From positions 215,001 to 279,000 of the forward strand of contig CAJNDS010002690.1 in NCBI GenBank assembly GCA_905221605.1: DNA of 64,000 nt. The letters are read 5' to 3'. Within the stretch, counting starts at the first letter, position 1. Each line of letters starts with the position of its first letter. Source of the DNA: Symbiodinium natans. Its lineage: Eukaryota; Sar; Dinophyceae; Suessiales; Symbiodiniaceae. Positions 53,951-62,998 of this stretch are shown piece after piece. The notes beneath the pieces are model-generated. The model did no database searches, was not told the origin of the DNA, and worked only from the letters and a program-made list of their open reading frames with translations. The translations under genes and the position numbers were made by a program.

Positions 53951-54795
53951 TTTGGGTTTATATTGGCGCCGTGGTACATATGAACTTAATTTGAACTTAT
54001 GCTGGACTTATCTTACATACGTTTTAAGTAGGAGATAAGTTGTGTATAAGTTCGAAGGCTTGCTTTAATATCGTTTCATGAACAGCACCCTTGTTTCGAA
54101 ACAAAAAAGGCGCACGGCTTAAGGCATGGCAGAAAACTATGCCCAGAGATGCAGATAGACCTTTTGCTTCTTGCAAGCATGGCAAGGTAAAACGTGCGAA
54201 AGCAAGGAAAAAGCAGGCCAACTCTGCGGACATTGGCACTTTTTGCGGACCGGCTCGCGGACACCCGCAGACAGCAGACGACGCCCGATGGTAGTGGCGC
54301 GGGGTCCGGGCTTATATGAGCCCATGCAGGCGGACATCATTTCCGCGGAAGTGGACGTCCGCGAGCCAGGGCTTGACCTATATTGTCGCGGACACTGGCG
54401 GACACCTGGCGGACACCTGGCGGACAAGGTGCCCAAGCGTCCCGAGGTGGCCGGGGAGGCTTTAACGCAGCCAGGCAACTATAGAATATCTGTTGCAGGG
54501 GCTGCAAGACCGATTTCTTCAAGTTTAGGTGAAATGCATGCGCGAACCAGGGAAAAACATCCCAAAATGTAAAACAGATAAGTGAAGATAAGTTCGATAT
54601 AAGTTTTTTGACGTAACACGCATAAGTTCCTAATTCCGAGATATGTCAAGCAAAAAAATGTAGAACTTATCTGGAACATAATGATATAAAACAAAGTTAA
54701 CTCCAAGATAAACAACTTAAAGACAACTTAATCGATACATATCACGTACTTATAAGTCGATAAGTCGGCGGGGTCAATTAAGTAGGCAGAGGGCC
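53951..54795. other. AT-rich tract-free insert with ATAAGTT and GCGGACA word clusters
   Basis: Both margins are dense in AACTTAT/ATAAGTT words (53985-54060 and 54580-54770). The GC-rich core (54230-54430) repeats GCGGACA, including a triple 'ctggcggacac' run near 54390-54430, with two inverted TGTCCGC-like copies. Frames of 60-130 codons on both strands overlap one another; none is preferred. Looks like a non-autonomous transposon. Confidence 0.5.
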
Positions 54796-55000
54796 TTCCG
54801 AAGGAGCTTTCCAGAGACACTGGGAGTAGGATGTAAGGAACCTCCCTGAATTTTACATGGTACTTCGTGGTCGGGGAGTAGGGTTCAGGTTCGGGGTTCG
54901 GGGTTCAGGGTTCAGGGTTCAGGGTTTAGGGTTTAGGGTATAGGGTTCAGGCTTAGTTTTTCTGGGGTTGTGTTCTGTTCCTGAGTCCTCGTCCTCTTAG
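54796..55000. repeat. TTCAGGG/TTTAGGG tract and acceptor region
   Basis: Tract at 54885-54950; TCCTCGTCCTCTTAG ends at 55000. Confidence 0.7.
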
Positions 55001-55054
55001 ATCAACCGCAAGCTGCACAACTTTCAATCGCTGGAGGGGGCTGATGTTCAGTAG
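55001..55054 (+). CDS. Exon-like island (INRKLHNFQSLEGADVQ)
   Basis: Strong pyrimidine acceptor GTCCTCGTCCTCTTAG|, frame INRKLHNFQSLEGADVQ, then TAG|GTTTTG, i.e. a stop or a donor border. Confidence 0.4.
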   Translation: MNRKLHNFQSLEGADVQ

Positions 55055-55375
55055 GTTTTGTTGGTACCGAGTACCATAAGGAGCTTCCTCCAATGGAGAC
55101 CCCCAAAACTTAGTAGAGCAGGTAACATTTTACCTCTTCGGGCTATTCTAGCCCCTATAAAATCCCCAAGGTTAACCTTTTATTTCCCCAGGTTACTGGA
55201 CAACTAAGAACCCCCGCCCCCCCCAACCCTTAAACCCTAAACCCTAAGATCCACAATCGAGTTCAACCCCCCACAACATGATTCGTCTCGGCTCGACGAG
55301 ACTGATCCTGCACCCTAAACCTTAAACCCCAAACCCCAAATCCCTAAACCCTAAACCCTGGCCCCCTAAAACCCC
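55055..55375. other. Spacer with family D relative
   Basis: Dispersed repeat pieces (55080-55200). 55260-55316 reads EFNPPQHDSSRLDETDPAP on +, a possible short exon. CCCTAAA remnants at 55312-55365. Confidence 0.35.
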
Positions 55376-55444
55376 ATGATTTTTGATGTTATGTCCCGCC
55401 AAGGTCTAGAGGACCCTGACAGGGCCGACCTGTCTCATCCGTGA
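55376..55444 (+). CDS. Exon-like island with stop (MIFDVMSRQGLEDPDRADLS...)
   Basis: MIFDVMSRQGLEDPDRADLS then HP, TGA at 55442-55444, directly before a ~35-base G run. Acidic and plausible, but short. Confidence 0.35.
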   Translation: MIFDVMSRQGLEDPDRADLSHP

Positions 55445-55445
55445 A

Positions 55446-55478
<33 letters not shown>

Positions 55479-55617
55479 GGGGGGTTTAGGGGGTGCAGGT
55501 TGCTGTTTGTTGCTGCCGTTTTCTGGAAGTCGGCTTAAACAGTAGCAGCACTCAGTGGACGGAACTCCTTTTTCGCGGCTTGAGGGTTTAGAGCTAAATC
55601 TTCAAAAACTGAACCTC
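55445..55617. repeat. Poly(G) and spacer
   Basis: G run at 55446-55486 with one A, then unassigned DNA. Confidence 0.7.
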
Positions 55618-55742
55618 GGGATGCTCCCCCTTCTTCTAAACCTTGGGATGTTCCCCCTTATACTAAAGTCCTTCATATGGTTATAATAGGAGGGTACTCT
55701 AATCCCTGTTCAGGACTGTTAGTATACGGGGGAGCATCTCAA
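55618..55742. repeat. Foldback element, family M, clean copy
   Basis: gggatgttcccccttatact...agtcctt and its inverted partner ...aggactgttagtatacgggggagcatctc enclose about 60 bp. Best copy of the family. Confidence 0.75.
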
Positions 55743-56250
55743 CCTAACCCCTGTACCCTAAACCCTAAGCGCTGGGGATGGAGATGCGGCCTTGGGTTTA
55801 GGGTTTAGGGTTTAGGGTTTTAGGGTGTTAGGTTTTTAGGGTTTTAGGGTTTTAGGGTTTTAGGGTTTTAGGGTTTTAGGGTTTTAGGGTTTAGGGTTTT
55901 AGGGTTTTAGGGTTTTAGGGTTTTAGGGTTTTAGGGTTTTAGGGTTTTAGGGTTTTAGGGTTTTTAGGGTTTCAGGGTTTAGGTCGTGACACAGTCTTTT
56001 AAGACGGTGCCTTACCTTTTCCTCTAAAGGGTTCTGAAGTACTTATGAGCCCTTGAGGATTAAGGCGTTCCCCTTAATAGACTCCGATCATGGCCCTTTT
56101 ACTCCCGTAAGGATCCTAAAAAAAGGGTTCCCGAAAACCCAAGAGTACAACCTTAAGGGTCCAAGGTACAACCCCTAAACCCTAAACCCTAAACCCTAAA
56201 CCCTAAACCCTAAACCCTAAACCCTAAACCCCTAGACATGAAACATTCAG
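55743..56250. repeat. TTTTAGGG octamers, E-like fragment, CCCTAAA array
   Basis: TTTAGGG then TTTTAGGG octamers (55797-55985, about 20 units), a family-E-like segment (55990-56165), CCCTAAA at 56172-56233. Confidence 0.85.
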
Positions 56251-56328
56251 GAGCGCGTCCGCCCCGATGCGGACGGCGAGCCCATGAATGAGATCTTGAC
56301 TGCAGTTGGGAGATTGGGACGTGCTTGA
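56251..56328 (+). CDS. Exon-like island (ERVRPDADGEPMNEILTAVG...)
   Basis: Acceptor ATGAAACATTCAG|, ERVRPDADGEPMNEILTAVG then RLGRA, TGA at 56326-56328, two bases before GTTTAGGG. Very protein-like. It is either a last exon or spliced a few bases earlier. Confidence 0.5.
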   Translation, partial: ERVRPDADGEPMNEILTAVGRLGRA

Positions 56329-57282
56329 GGGTTTAGGGTTTAGGGTTTAGGGTTTAGGGTTTAGGGACTGGGGTTTGGGGTTTGGGGTTTGGGGTTTAGG
56401 GTTTATATAGGGTTTAGGTTTTAGGGCTTCAGGTTCAGCATCTCACGTTCTGGCTTTCGCTAGTCAAGCACAGTTGTCAGGCGACAGATAAGTACCCGCC
56501 CGCCCGTAGATTCCCCTAATATCAAGAGACAAAACGGACTTCCCACAACATTAGGAAACCATCTCACGTTACTCAAGGCACAATAAACCCCTCAACCCTA
56601 AAGCCCAAGGCCCGGTATATACTCAAGGTCCAGTACGCCCCCTACACCCTAAAAGCCCCCGCAGCCGAATAGCCCTTGAACCTAAAGCTCAAGGCCCAGA
56701 AGGCCTGTACACCCGAAAGCCCAAGCCTAGTCGACCCGCCCCGCAGGCCCAAGTTTGCACAATGCCCACGAATGTTTTGCGCAATGCGAACGACTGTTTT
56801 GCACAATGCAGGAATGTCTGCACAATGCGCAAGGGCTTTAAAAACATATTTTATTTGTACATATGCATTTTTGTACAGATATGTGCAGGAGAGGTTTAGG
56901 GCGTACGGTTTCAAAGCACTGCCGCTTCAAGACTTGCCCGGCAGACGCAGTTAGGAGGCTTTAGGGAAGGTTCCCGTAGCGGCTGCTTCGGAAGAATCGG
57001 ACGCAACCCCGAAGGGCTTAGTCTTCAGCCCTCAAGACACTAAGGCCGCACACGTCACAAAACCACCCTAAGCCATAACTTCAATCCATGGGTAAGCAAT
57101 ACCCTGCATCCCAAGGCCCAAGCCCCTAAAATATGTAGGCCCCAAACCCTTAGACCCTAAGCCTCTAAACCCCAAGCCTTAAACCCTCCTAAGCCCGCCT
57201 AAACCCTAAACCCTAAACCCTAAACCCTAAACCCTAAACCCTAAACCCTAAACCCTAAACCCTAAACCCTAAACCCACCAAG
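56329..57282. repeat. TTTAGGG/TTTGGGG tract, low-copy DNA, CCCTAAA array
   Basis: Tract at 56331-56430; the middle (56590-56950) holds GCACAATGC-type short repeats and overlapping frames on both strands that are not convincing; CCCTAAA at 57195-57275. Confidence 0.6.
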
Positions 57283-57358
57283 GAGCCTGCGTGGCTGCCG
57301 CTGATCCTTCGCGGCGCCGCCGAGATCGTGGAGGTGTTTATCGGGTTCTTTAGGGAGG
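57283..57358 (+). CDS. Exon-like island with tract-embedded borders (EPAWLPLILRGAAEIVEVFI...)
   Basis: CCCTAAACCCACCAAG| then EPAWLPLILRGAAEIVEVFI and GFFRE, G|GTTTAGGG. Both borders lie at the edge of the inverted telomere-like tracts. Confidence 0.5.
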
Positions 57359-58454
57359 GTTTAGGGTTTGGGGTTTGGGGTTTGGGGTTTGGGGTTTGGG
57401 GTTTGGGGTTTGGGGTTTAGGGTTAGGGGTTAGGGGTTAGGGGTTAGTGTTTAGGGTAGGGAGGGGGTTCAATCAGGGTTGAGGGTTTAGGGTTTAGGGT
57501 TTGGGGTTTAAGGTGTTTAGGGTTTGGGGTTATAGGGTTTGGGGTTAGGGTTTAGGGTTGGGGGTTTGGGGTTTAGTTAGGGCTTACGGTTTAGGGTTTA
57601 GGGTTAGGCTTAGGGTTTAGGGTTTGGGGTTTGGGGTTAGAGTTTAGGGTTTCTAGGGTTTAGGGTTTGGGGTTTAGGGTTGCCTTGCTATAAGCCCAAA
57701 GGGCACCCTTCTTACTCCTAGGCTACCCTTGATTCTACTGCATATTCCTACTTGTGTCCATGCAGTGGGTTCACAGGGTTTAGCGGAGTAGGGTGTAGGG
57801 TTGCGGGATGCAACGGTTTTCGGATTGGGCTACTGGATTTAGGGACTTTTCAGGGTTTAGGGTTTAGGGCTTGGGTTTTACAGATTTAGGGTTTGAGGGA
57901 ATTAGATGGTCTAGGACTGTAAGGAAGCGGGAGTTAATAAAACAATGGGGTGTGACTTCGATGATCCCTTAACACTTCCGCATTGTTTCCTTACATGTGC
58001 AACGAATTCATAAAAGTTTTTTGAAAAAAGCGCAACGCACAACTCAGAAGACGGCGTAGGGCTTTGCAGGGCTTTCGGGAATGATGATCAAAGCTCTCGG
58101 GTTTAGGGTTTCGGGTTTAGGGTTTAGGGTTTCCAAACACCGCCATGAACCCGCTGATTTGTTTACTGGAGCCCGAAGCCCGCCCCAATCAAAGACAAGC
58201 TTTTAACCGTGCCCCGAAGAATTTAGGGAATGTGGTTTTGGGGTTGTAGGGCTTTCGGGATGCGTGGGCTAGGGACTGTAGAGAGGTAGGGTTGCGGAAA
58301 CCTCCACTGCTGCGACCCAAGTAAGGCCTGAGCACCTTCCACATATGGAATCAATCCCCTCACACGCTACACACTCTAAACCCTAAACCAATCCCCTCAC
58401 ACGCCACACCTTCTAAACCCCAAACCCTGAACCCTAAACCCTAAAACCCTAAAG
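57359..58454. repeat. TTTAGGG/TTTGGGG/TTAGGGG tract and low-copy DNA
   Basis: Tract at 57359-57685 with blocks of TTTGGGG and T(T)AGGGG, family D right arm (57690-57740), then low-copy DNA with short tracts, including a small duplication 'caatcccctcacacg' at 58344 and 58389. CCCTAAA ends at 58454. Confidence 0.65.
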
Positions 58455-58541
58455 GTCCCCCCCACCGAGCTGGCAGCACGAACCACTGCGAATGCTCGGC
58501 GCGTCTTTGGGACGCCGCGCGGTGGCCCAGACGTGCTCAGG
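58455..58541 (+). CDS. Exon-like island (VPPTELAARTTANARRVFGT...)
   Basis: CCCTAAAG| then VPPTELAARTTANARRVFGT and PRGGPDVLR, donor CAGG|GTGTTA. GC-rich and natural reading. Confidence 0.45.
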
Positions 58542-58799
58542 GTGTTAAATTTCAAGAGCTCAACCCTAAAGCCCTCAACCCTAAACCCTAAATCGATAGG
58601 TCTGTCGGTATTTCGGTGGGTTTAGGGTCTAGGGTTTAGGGTTGTAAGCTAAACTCTAAACCCTAGATTGATAGGTTCATCGATTTTGGGGGGTTTAGGT
58701 TTAACTGGGGTTTAGGCTTACGGGCTTAGGGTCTATGATGGTTTTGTGCTTCTAGGGGTGCTTGCCTGATTTTTAAAGCTTTCAACTCCTCCCAGTCAG
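58542..58799. other. Spacer with decayed tracts
   Basis: Short CCCTAAA/TTTAGGG words and a repeated 'gataggt(c/t)..cg..ttt' unit. CTCCTCCCAGTCAG ends at 58799. Confidence 0.4.
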
Positions 58800-58839
58800 C
58801 TGGGTTCGGATTGGTTTATGGGCAGTTCTCTCAACCATG
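58800..58839 (+). CDS. Short exon-like island (LGSDWFMGSSLNH)
   Basis: Acceptor TTCAACTCCTCCCAGTCAG|, LGSDWFMGSSLNH, donor ATG|GTCCCA. Supported by the pyrimidine-rich acceptor. Confidence 0.35.
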
Positions 58840-59000
58840 GTCCCATTTGGGGTGATTGTTCCCCTACACCCCACACCCTAAACCCCTAAACCCTAAAACC
58901 CAAACCCGCAAACCCCTAAACCCCTAAGCCCTAAACCCGAAACCCTAAACCCATAAACCCTAAACTCTACACCCCTAAACCCCAAACCCCCAAACCCTAG
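58840..59000 (+). repeat. Degenerate CCCTAAA tract ending in TAG
   Basis: CCCTAAA, CCCGAAA and CCCCAAA units; the last CCCTAG supplies an AG at 58999-59000. Confidence 0.75.
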
Positions 59001-59118
59001 ACCCTGGTGACTGGCACTGATCCCAACGAGGCACGGAGCTACGACGTAGTGAAGGACGCCTGCGCGCGCTCGCGAAGGAGGCTCTCGGGTCTTGCCGTGA
59101 TTTCCACTTTTTCTCAGG
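59001..59118 (+). CDS. Exon-like island (LVTGTDPNEARSYDVVKDAC...)
   Basis: After CCCTAG|: LVTGTDPNEARSYDVVKDAC, ARSRRRLSGLAVISTFSQ, G|GTTTAGGG. 38 codons, one of the clearest islands with both borders embedded in tracts. No family recognised. Confidence 0.5.
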
Positions 59119-59209
59119 GTTTAGGGTGAAGAGTTTAGGGTTTAGGGTTTCGGGTTTAGGGTTTAGGGTTTTTGGCGCATGTCTTGATTCAAGCCCTAAC
59201 CCTACTTAG

Positions 59210-59300
59210 CCAAGAAATGAACTGTAAGCTTCAGGGTTTTTTCTGGCCTAGTGTGTTTAAGAATAACAAAGTTCAAGTTATTTTCCTTGGTATTGGAGAA
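59210..59300 (+). CDS. Exon-like island with GTAAGC donor (QEMNCKLQGFFWPSVFKNNK...)
   Basis: CCTACTTAG|C then QEMNCKLQGFFWPSVFKNNK and VQVIFLGIGE, donor GAA|GTAAGC. The frame upstream stays open to 59172. AT-richer than most islands. Confidence 0.45.
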
Positions 59301-59968
59301 GTAAGCTACGAAACCCTCAACCCTAGACACCCTGCATCCCCTCGACCCTCACCCCACCCTAAATCCCAAACCCTAATCCCCAGACTCCTTGCATCCCCTC
59401 GGCCCTCACCCCGACACTTGTATACGAAGTAGGGTCGACCAGGAGGCTAGTGATAGTTGGGGTTACAAGAAGGGTTTAGGGTTTAGGGTTTATATTCTTG
59501 TACCCATGAGCCCCCTCAAATAGAGTTTTGCAGTTTAGGGCTTGGGGTTTTGGGTGATAGGGTTCAGAGCTTAAGCACAAAGCTCCTGTACCTGACCCTC
59601 TAGACACCAGTCCACTCTAAATTCCAGAACACCTCGAAGCCGTAAACCTGCTGGTTTAGGGTTTTTTAGTCTTTAGGGTTTAGGCTTTAGGTTTTAGGCT
59701 TTAGGGTTTAGGAAGCTGTGGTTGTGCTGACAGTGAGTCCCTGGGTAGGTAACCGTTATGGATTCCCGTGCGTGGGGGGTGTCGGCTATAGGAGCCAGCC
59801 CACACCCTCTCCGAAGCGAAAAAAGTCTACCTCAACCTTAAACCGAGAACATCCCAAGCCCTGACCCTTTTAGCCGTGAGAACCCTAAACCCTCAACCCT
59901 CAACCCTCAACCCTCAACCCTAAACCCTAAACCCTAAACCCTAAACCCTAAACCCTATAAACCCTAAC
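59301..59968. repeat. Spacer and CCCTCAA/CCCTAAA tract
   Basis: Decayed tracts (59320-59400 with a duplicated 'catcccctcg(a/g)ccctcacc' unit; 59475-59490; 59650-59712) and CCCTCAA/CCCTAAA at 59882-59965. No convincing exon. Confidence 0.55.
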
Positions 59969-60082
59969 ACTGGCCTCAACATGTCGCGCGCTCCTCGACT
60001 GCCTCTCCTTGGGCCCCCGCCCCCGCCTGTCCGTGCCAAATGCCTGCAGCTGCGCCAATATTACGCGACTTTTGTGCGTGCA
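59969..60082 (+). CDS. Exon-like island (TGLNMSRAPRLPLLGPPPPP...)
   Basis: TGLNMSRAPRLPLLGPPPPP then VRAKCLQLRQYYATFVRA between two CCCTAAA tracts of the same orientation. Borders unresolved; composition is clearly protein-like. Confidence 0.4.
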
Positions 60083-60209
60083 AAACCCTAAACCCTAAAC
60101 CCTAAACCCTAAACCCTAAACCCTAAACCTTAAACCCTAAACCCTAAACCCTAAACCCTAAACCCTAGCCCTGAACCCTAAAAAACCTAAACACTCAACT
60201 CTAAACCAG
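60083..60209 (+). repeat. CCCTAAA tract ending CCAG
   Basis: About 14 units, decaying, ending CTCTAAACCAG before the next island. Confidence 0.8.
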
Positions 60210-60256
60210 GGCCTCGATGTTGAGATGGAGTGCAGGCCGCAACAGGCTGTGGCCAT
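60210..60256 (+). CDS. Short exon-like island (GLDVEMECRPQQAVA)
   Basis: CTAAACCAG| then GLDVEMECRPQQAVA, running into CCCTGAA repeats. Donor not seen. Confidence 0.3.
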
Positions 60257-61091
60257 GAACCCTGAACCCTGAACCCTGAACCCTGAACCCTAAACCCTAA
60301 GCCCTAAGCCCTAAACCCTAAACCCTAAACCCTAAACCCTAAACCCTAACCCTCAACCCTAAACCTTGAACCCCAACCTAAGCCCTTGGCCCTTCTAGGG
60401 TTTAGGATTTAGGGTTTCGGGTTTAGGGCTAGGGTTTAGGGTTCAGAGTGTTTTTGGGTCAAAGTGTGGTTACTTGGCTACCAAATTGTTATAGCCTAGT
60501 CCCGAAAACTTCACTCCTGAAGCGTCGGGGTCACCGCAGACTGCAACAGTTTATACGCCCTTATAAACCCTAAACCCTAAACCCAGAATCCCAAACGCCA
60601 AGCCTGACGCCATGGGACGCTTGTGGAGGGTAGTCGGTGGAGAGAGAGGTGGGGGGAAGCGGGGGGGGGGGGGGGGGGGAGGTTGCATCCGAAAACGTTT
60701 AGGGTTTAGGGTTTAGGGTTTCGGGTTTGGGGTTTAGGGTTTAGGGTTTAGGGTTAGGGTTTGGGGTTTGGGGTTTGGGGTTTAGGGTTTAGGGTTTAGA
60801 GTTTACGATTTCGTTCTGCTAAAGCACGTACATCCCTGATAATTTGGTGTACCAAAAGGACTCAGAATACCCAACAGCCGAAGCCCGAAACCCTAAACCA
60901 CAGCAAAAGTTATCTTAAAATGTCTTTCCTAAACCCTGCACACCTAAACACCTAAACCCGAATTCCTAAGCCCTTAAACCCCAAGCCCTAAACCTAGACC
61001 ACTATTCCTAAACCCTAAACCCTAAATCTAAGCCCTAAGACCTGAACCCTAAACCCTAAACCCTAAACCCTAAACCCTAAACCCCCTTTAG
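60257..61091. repeat. CCCTAAA/CCCTGAA, TTTAGGG/TTTGGGG tracts and spacers
   Basis: Tracts at 60250-60375, 60395-60435, 60703-60800 and 61005-61085. Spacers may hold short exons (60518-60566 RRGHRRLQQFIRPYKP; 60597-60632 AKPDAMGRLWR then GTAGTC), both weak. G run at 60661-60680. Confidence 0.6.
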
Positions 61092-61188
61092 GTGGACTGC
61101 TGGTCCGGGAAGGCCAGGCTTTGAACTCTGCGGAGAGAGGCGAGAGGCTCGCAAGCCAATCGATTCTGGAGGAGCTGGAGGTCCCCAG
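61092..61188 (+). CDS. Exon-like island with GTTTAGGG donor (GLLVREGQALNSAERGERLA...)
   Basis: CCCTAAACCCCCTTTAG| then GLLVREGQALNSAERGERLA, SQSILEELEVP, CAG|GTTTAGGGTTTAG. The clearest case where the first TTTAGGG unit forms the donor: exon ...CCCCAG, intron GTTTAGGG. Function unknown. Confidence 0.55.
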
Positions 61189-61266
61189 GTTTAGGGTTTA
61201 GGGTTTAGGGTTTAGGGTTTAGGGATATTCTGCACTTCTTTCCTTTTTTCGGTTGTCTTTTGTCAG
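61189..61266 (+). other. Candidate short intron starting with TTTAGGG repeats
   Basis: 78 bp: GTTTAGGG x5, then GATATTCTGC...TTTTTTCGGTTGTCTTTTGTCAG. The start is telomere-like, the end a normal polypyrimidine acceptor. Removing it keeps one open frame downstream, though a different downstream frame reads better. Confidence 0.45.
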
Positions 61267-61367
61267 GCTGCTTGAAATCAAGTGGCCCCACCGAGGTCGC
61301 TGGGGGCAGACTTCACTACGAGCTGTACCGAGGAACAGGCCCTCCGTCTGGCTGGATCAGCATGAAG
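61267..61367 (+). CDS. Exon-like island (TEVAGGRLHYELYRGTGPPS...)
   Basis: TTGTCTTTTGTCAG| to ATGAAG|GTGAAG. Best frame SSGPTEVAGGRLHYELYRGT then GPPSGWISMK; the GWIS end recalls SH3-like beta-barrel repeats common in dinoflagellate proteins (memory, not checked). The frame joined directly to the island at 61092 is also open (LLEIKWPHRGRW...), so phase is unresolved. Confidence 0.45.
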
Positions 61368-61821
61368 GTGAAGCTGGGTTGTTGTTGGCTTTAGGGTTTT
61401 TTTAGGGTTTTTCAGGGTTGTTTTAGGGTTTTGAGGGTTTTGAGGGTTTGGAGGGTTTTGAGGGTTTTGAGGGTTTTGAGGGTTTTGAGGGTTTTGAGGG
61501 TTTTGAGGGTTTTTAGAGTTGTGGGGGTTCTTAGTAAGGGTTCTTTGGGGGTTTTAGGGTGGTTTTTGAGCATCTAGGGTGTGTAGGGGTTCAGGGTTTA
61601 GGGCTTTGAGTAAGCTACCAGAACAAGGAGATTATTCCTCACCACTCATAAGCCTAACCCGAAGACCCCACTTCCTTACGAAAATAGAGGGACCCCTCAA
61701 ATTTAGCCCCAAATACAAAAATTCCCTTCTTAGAAGGACCCCAAGAAGTAAACCCCAAACCTTAAACCCTAACCCCAATTTCGGAAACCACCACCTAGGA
61801 AAGACCGACAGCTTGTCGTAC
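61368..61821. repeat. TTTTGAGGG nonamers, TTTAGGG and family A copy
   Basis: GGGTTTTGA 9-mers at 61425-61515, then family A (61672-61800) with CCCCAAA/CCTTAAA inside. Confidence 0.75.
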
Positions 61822-61905
61822 CTGCAGACACGCGCGAAACGGGCAAGCAGTTTGGCGCCAAGACGCCGCTTCCGGAGTTGCTCTGTGCCTCTTCCAGGAT
61901 GCCTA
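61822..61905 (-). CDS. Exon-like island, strand uncertain (HPGRGTEQLRKRRLGAKLLA...)
   Basis: Minus: HPGRGTEQLRKRRLGAKLLA then RFARVC and a CAG|GTACGA donor. Plus: SLSYLQTRAKRASSLAPRRR... up to TTTAGGG. The consensus-like donor slightly favours minus. Confidence 0.35.
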
Positions 61906-62119
61906 GTGGTTTAGGGTTTAGGGTTTAGGGTTTAGGGTTTAGGGTTTAGGCTTTAGGGTTTAGGGTTTAGGGTGTGGGGTTTAGGGTTTAGGGTTTAGGG
62001 TGCCAGGATGCCCCATAGTGTATTTATAAGGCTTTTGGATTTAGGGTTTGGGTTTAGGGTTTGGGGTCTGTAGGATTTGGCGTGTCAGGTGGTTGAGTTC
62101 AACGCTTTAGCTTGTTTAA
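61906..62119 (+). repeat. TTTAGGG tract
   Basis: About 18 units with variants (61912-62065), then low-copy sequence ending CAACGCTTTAG. Confidence 0.85.
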
Positions 62120-62245
62120 ATGTTGTTAAGCAATGGTTACCGGTATGCCGGTGCAGAATGTTGCCTCACAGTAGACCAACCCGACGAGTCCAGCATCTCT
62201 GAAAAGATTGAGGAGCTAGGCAGGGATTTTGATGATGAATTCAGG
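62120..62245 (+). CDS. Exon-like island (MLLSNGYRYAGAECCLTVDQ...)
   Basis: MLLSNGYRYAGAECCLTVDQ, PDESSISEKIEELGRDFDDE, F. Acidic, soluble, no repeat bias, preceded by GCTTTAG. The frame continues to 62310 through a dispersed repeat ('cttatggtccctttgtaa') and should end earlier; the donor is not identified. Confidence 0.45.
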
Positions 62246-62742
62246 GATATTCCTGAACCCAGCACGCTGTGTTTCCCTTATGGTCCCTTTGTAAACATAC
62301 TACAAGAACCCCACCCCCCCCCCCCCCCCCCAAAAAAAAAAAAAAAAAGAGAGAACAAAAAACAAACTGGGCCCCTACATTAGGAAAACTGAGGTGTCCA
62401 AGCCAGCGAAAAGAATGGCACCCTGAGAGACGTTCATGGTTCACTGGATGAACTGGAGCAAAAGGCTGCCTGGATGCCCACTCTGGTACCCTTTTCCCCT
62501 TTGTTGGAGGTGTAGGTTCCCTTTTCAACCCCTTTAGGTTCCCTTTTCAACCCCTTTCAGCAAAAGAAAAGAAAAGGCACCACGGTTTAGGGTTTAGGGT
62601 TTAGGGTTTAGGGCTTAGGGCTTAGGGCTTAGGGTTTAGGGTTTAGGGTTTAGGGTTTAGGGTTTAGGGTTTAGGGTTTCTGGGCAGCCCAGCTTCTACA
62701 CAGTCTCTTGAGAGATGTTGCCTTCCCCTGTTTTTTTCCAAG
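62246..62742. repeat. Dispersed repeat, C/A homopolymers, TTTAGGG tract
   Basis: C run (62314-62330) followed by ~21 A (62332-62349), a duplicated 'ggttcccttttcaaccccttt' (62513-62560), TTTAGGG/CTTAGGG at 62584-62680, then a TTTTTTTCCAAG acceptor-like end. Confidence 0.7.
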
Positions 62743-62774
62743 AGTGGGCCTGACATCGGAAGCATGTTCGAAAG
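62743..62774 (+). CDS. Very short exon-like island (SGPDIGSMFE)
   Basis: Polypyrimidine acceptor CTTCCCCTGTTTTTTTCCAAG|, SGPDIGSMFE, donor AAAG|GTTTGC. Only 32 bp, supported by both borders. Confidence 0.35.
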
Positions 62775-62892
62775 GTTTGCAAGGGGCCCCGAAACCCCAA
62801 GCACCAAACCCTAAGCCTCAAACCGTAAACCCCAAACCTTAGACCCTAAACCTCAAACCCTAAACCCCAAACCCTAAACCTCTCTCTGGGAA
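62775..62892 (+). repeat. CCCTAAA/CCCCAAA tract
   Basis: Mixed CCCCAAG, CCCTAAG, CCCTAAA and CCCCAAA units (62792-62880). Confidence 0.75.
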
Positions 62893-62998
62893 GGTGCTAC
62901 ATGCAGCCCAACCGAGGCCTGGAAACAGCTCAAAGAAGCCAGCCATGCAAGCGAGCCGAGCGACCTGTCGAGGTTCGCAGCTGGGTGGAGCTTTGATT
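62893..62998 (+). CDS. Exon-like island (GATCSPTEAWKQLKEASHAS...)
   Basis: CTCTGGGAAG| then GATCSPTEAWKQLKEASHAS and EPSDLSRFAAGWSFD, T|GTTTAGGG. The frame is also open upstream to 62878 (TSLWE). A second + frame is open, but this one has the better composition. Confidence 0.5.

Noticed and set aside
54024-54572. Overlapping 60-133 codon frames in the AT-rich insert
   Set aside because: Five mutually overlapping frames on both strands over repeated GCGGACA words; none has better coding sense than the others.
56642-56954. 90-92 codon frames on both strands
   Set aside because: They overlap antisense to each other across GCACAATGC repeats and a decayed tract; no borders or family support.
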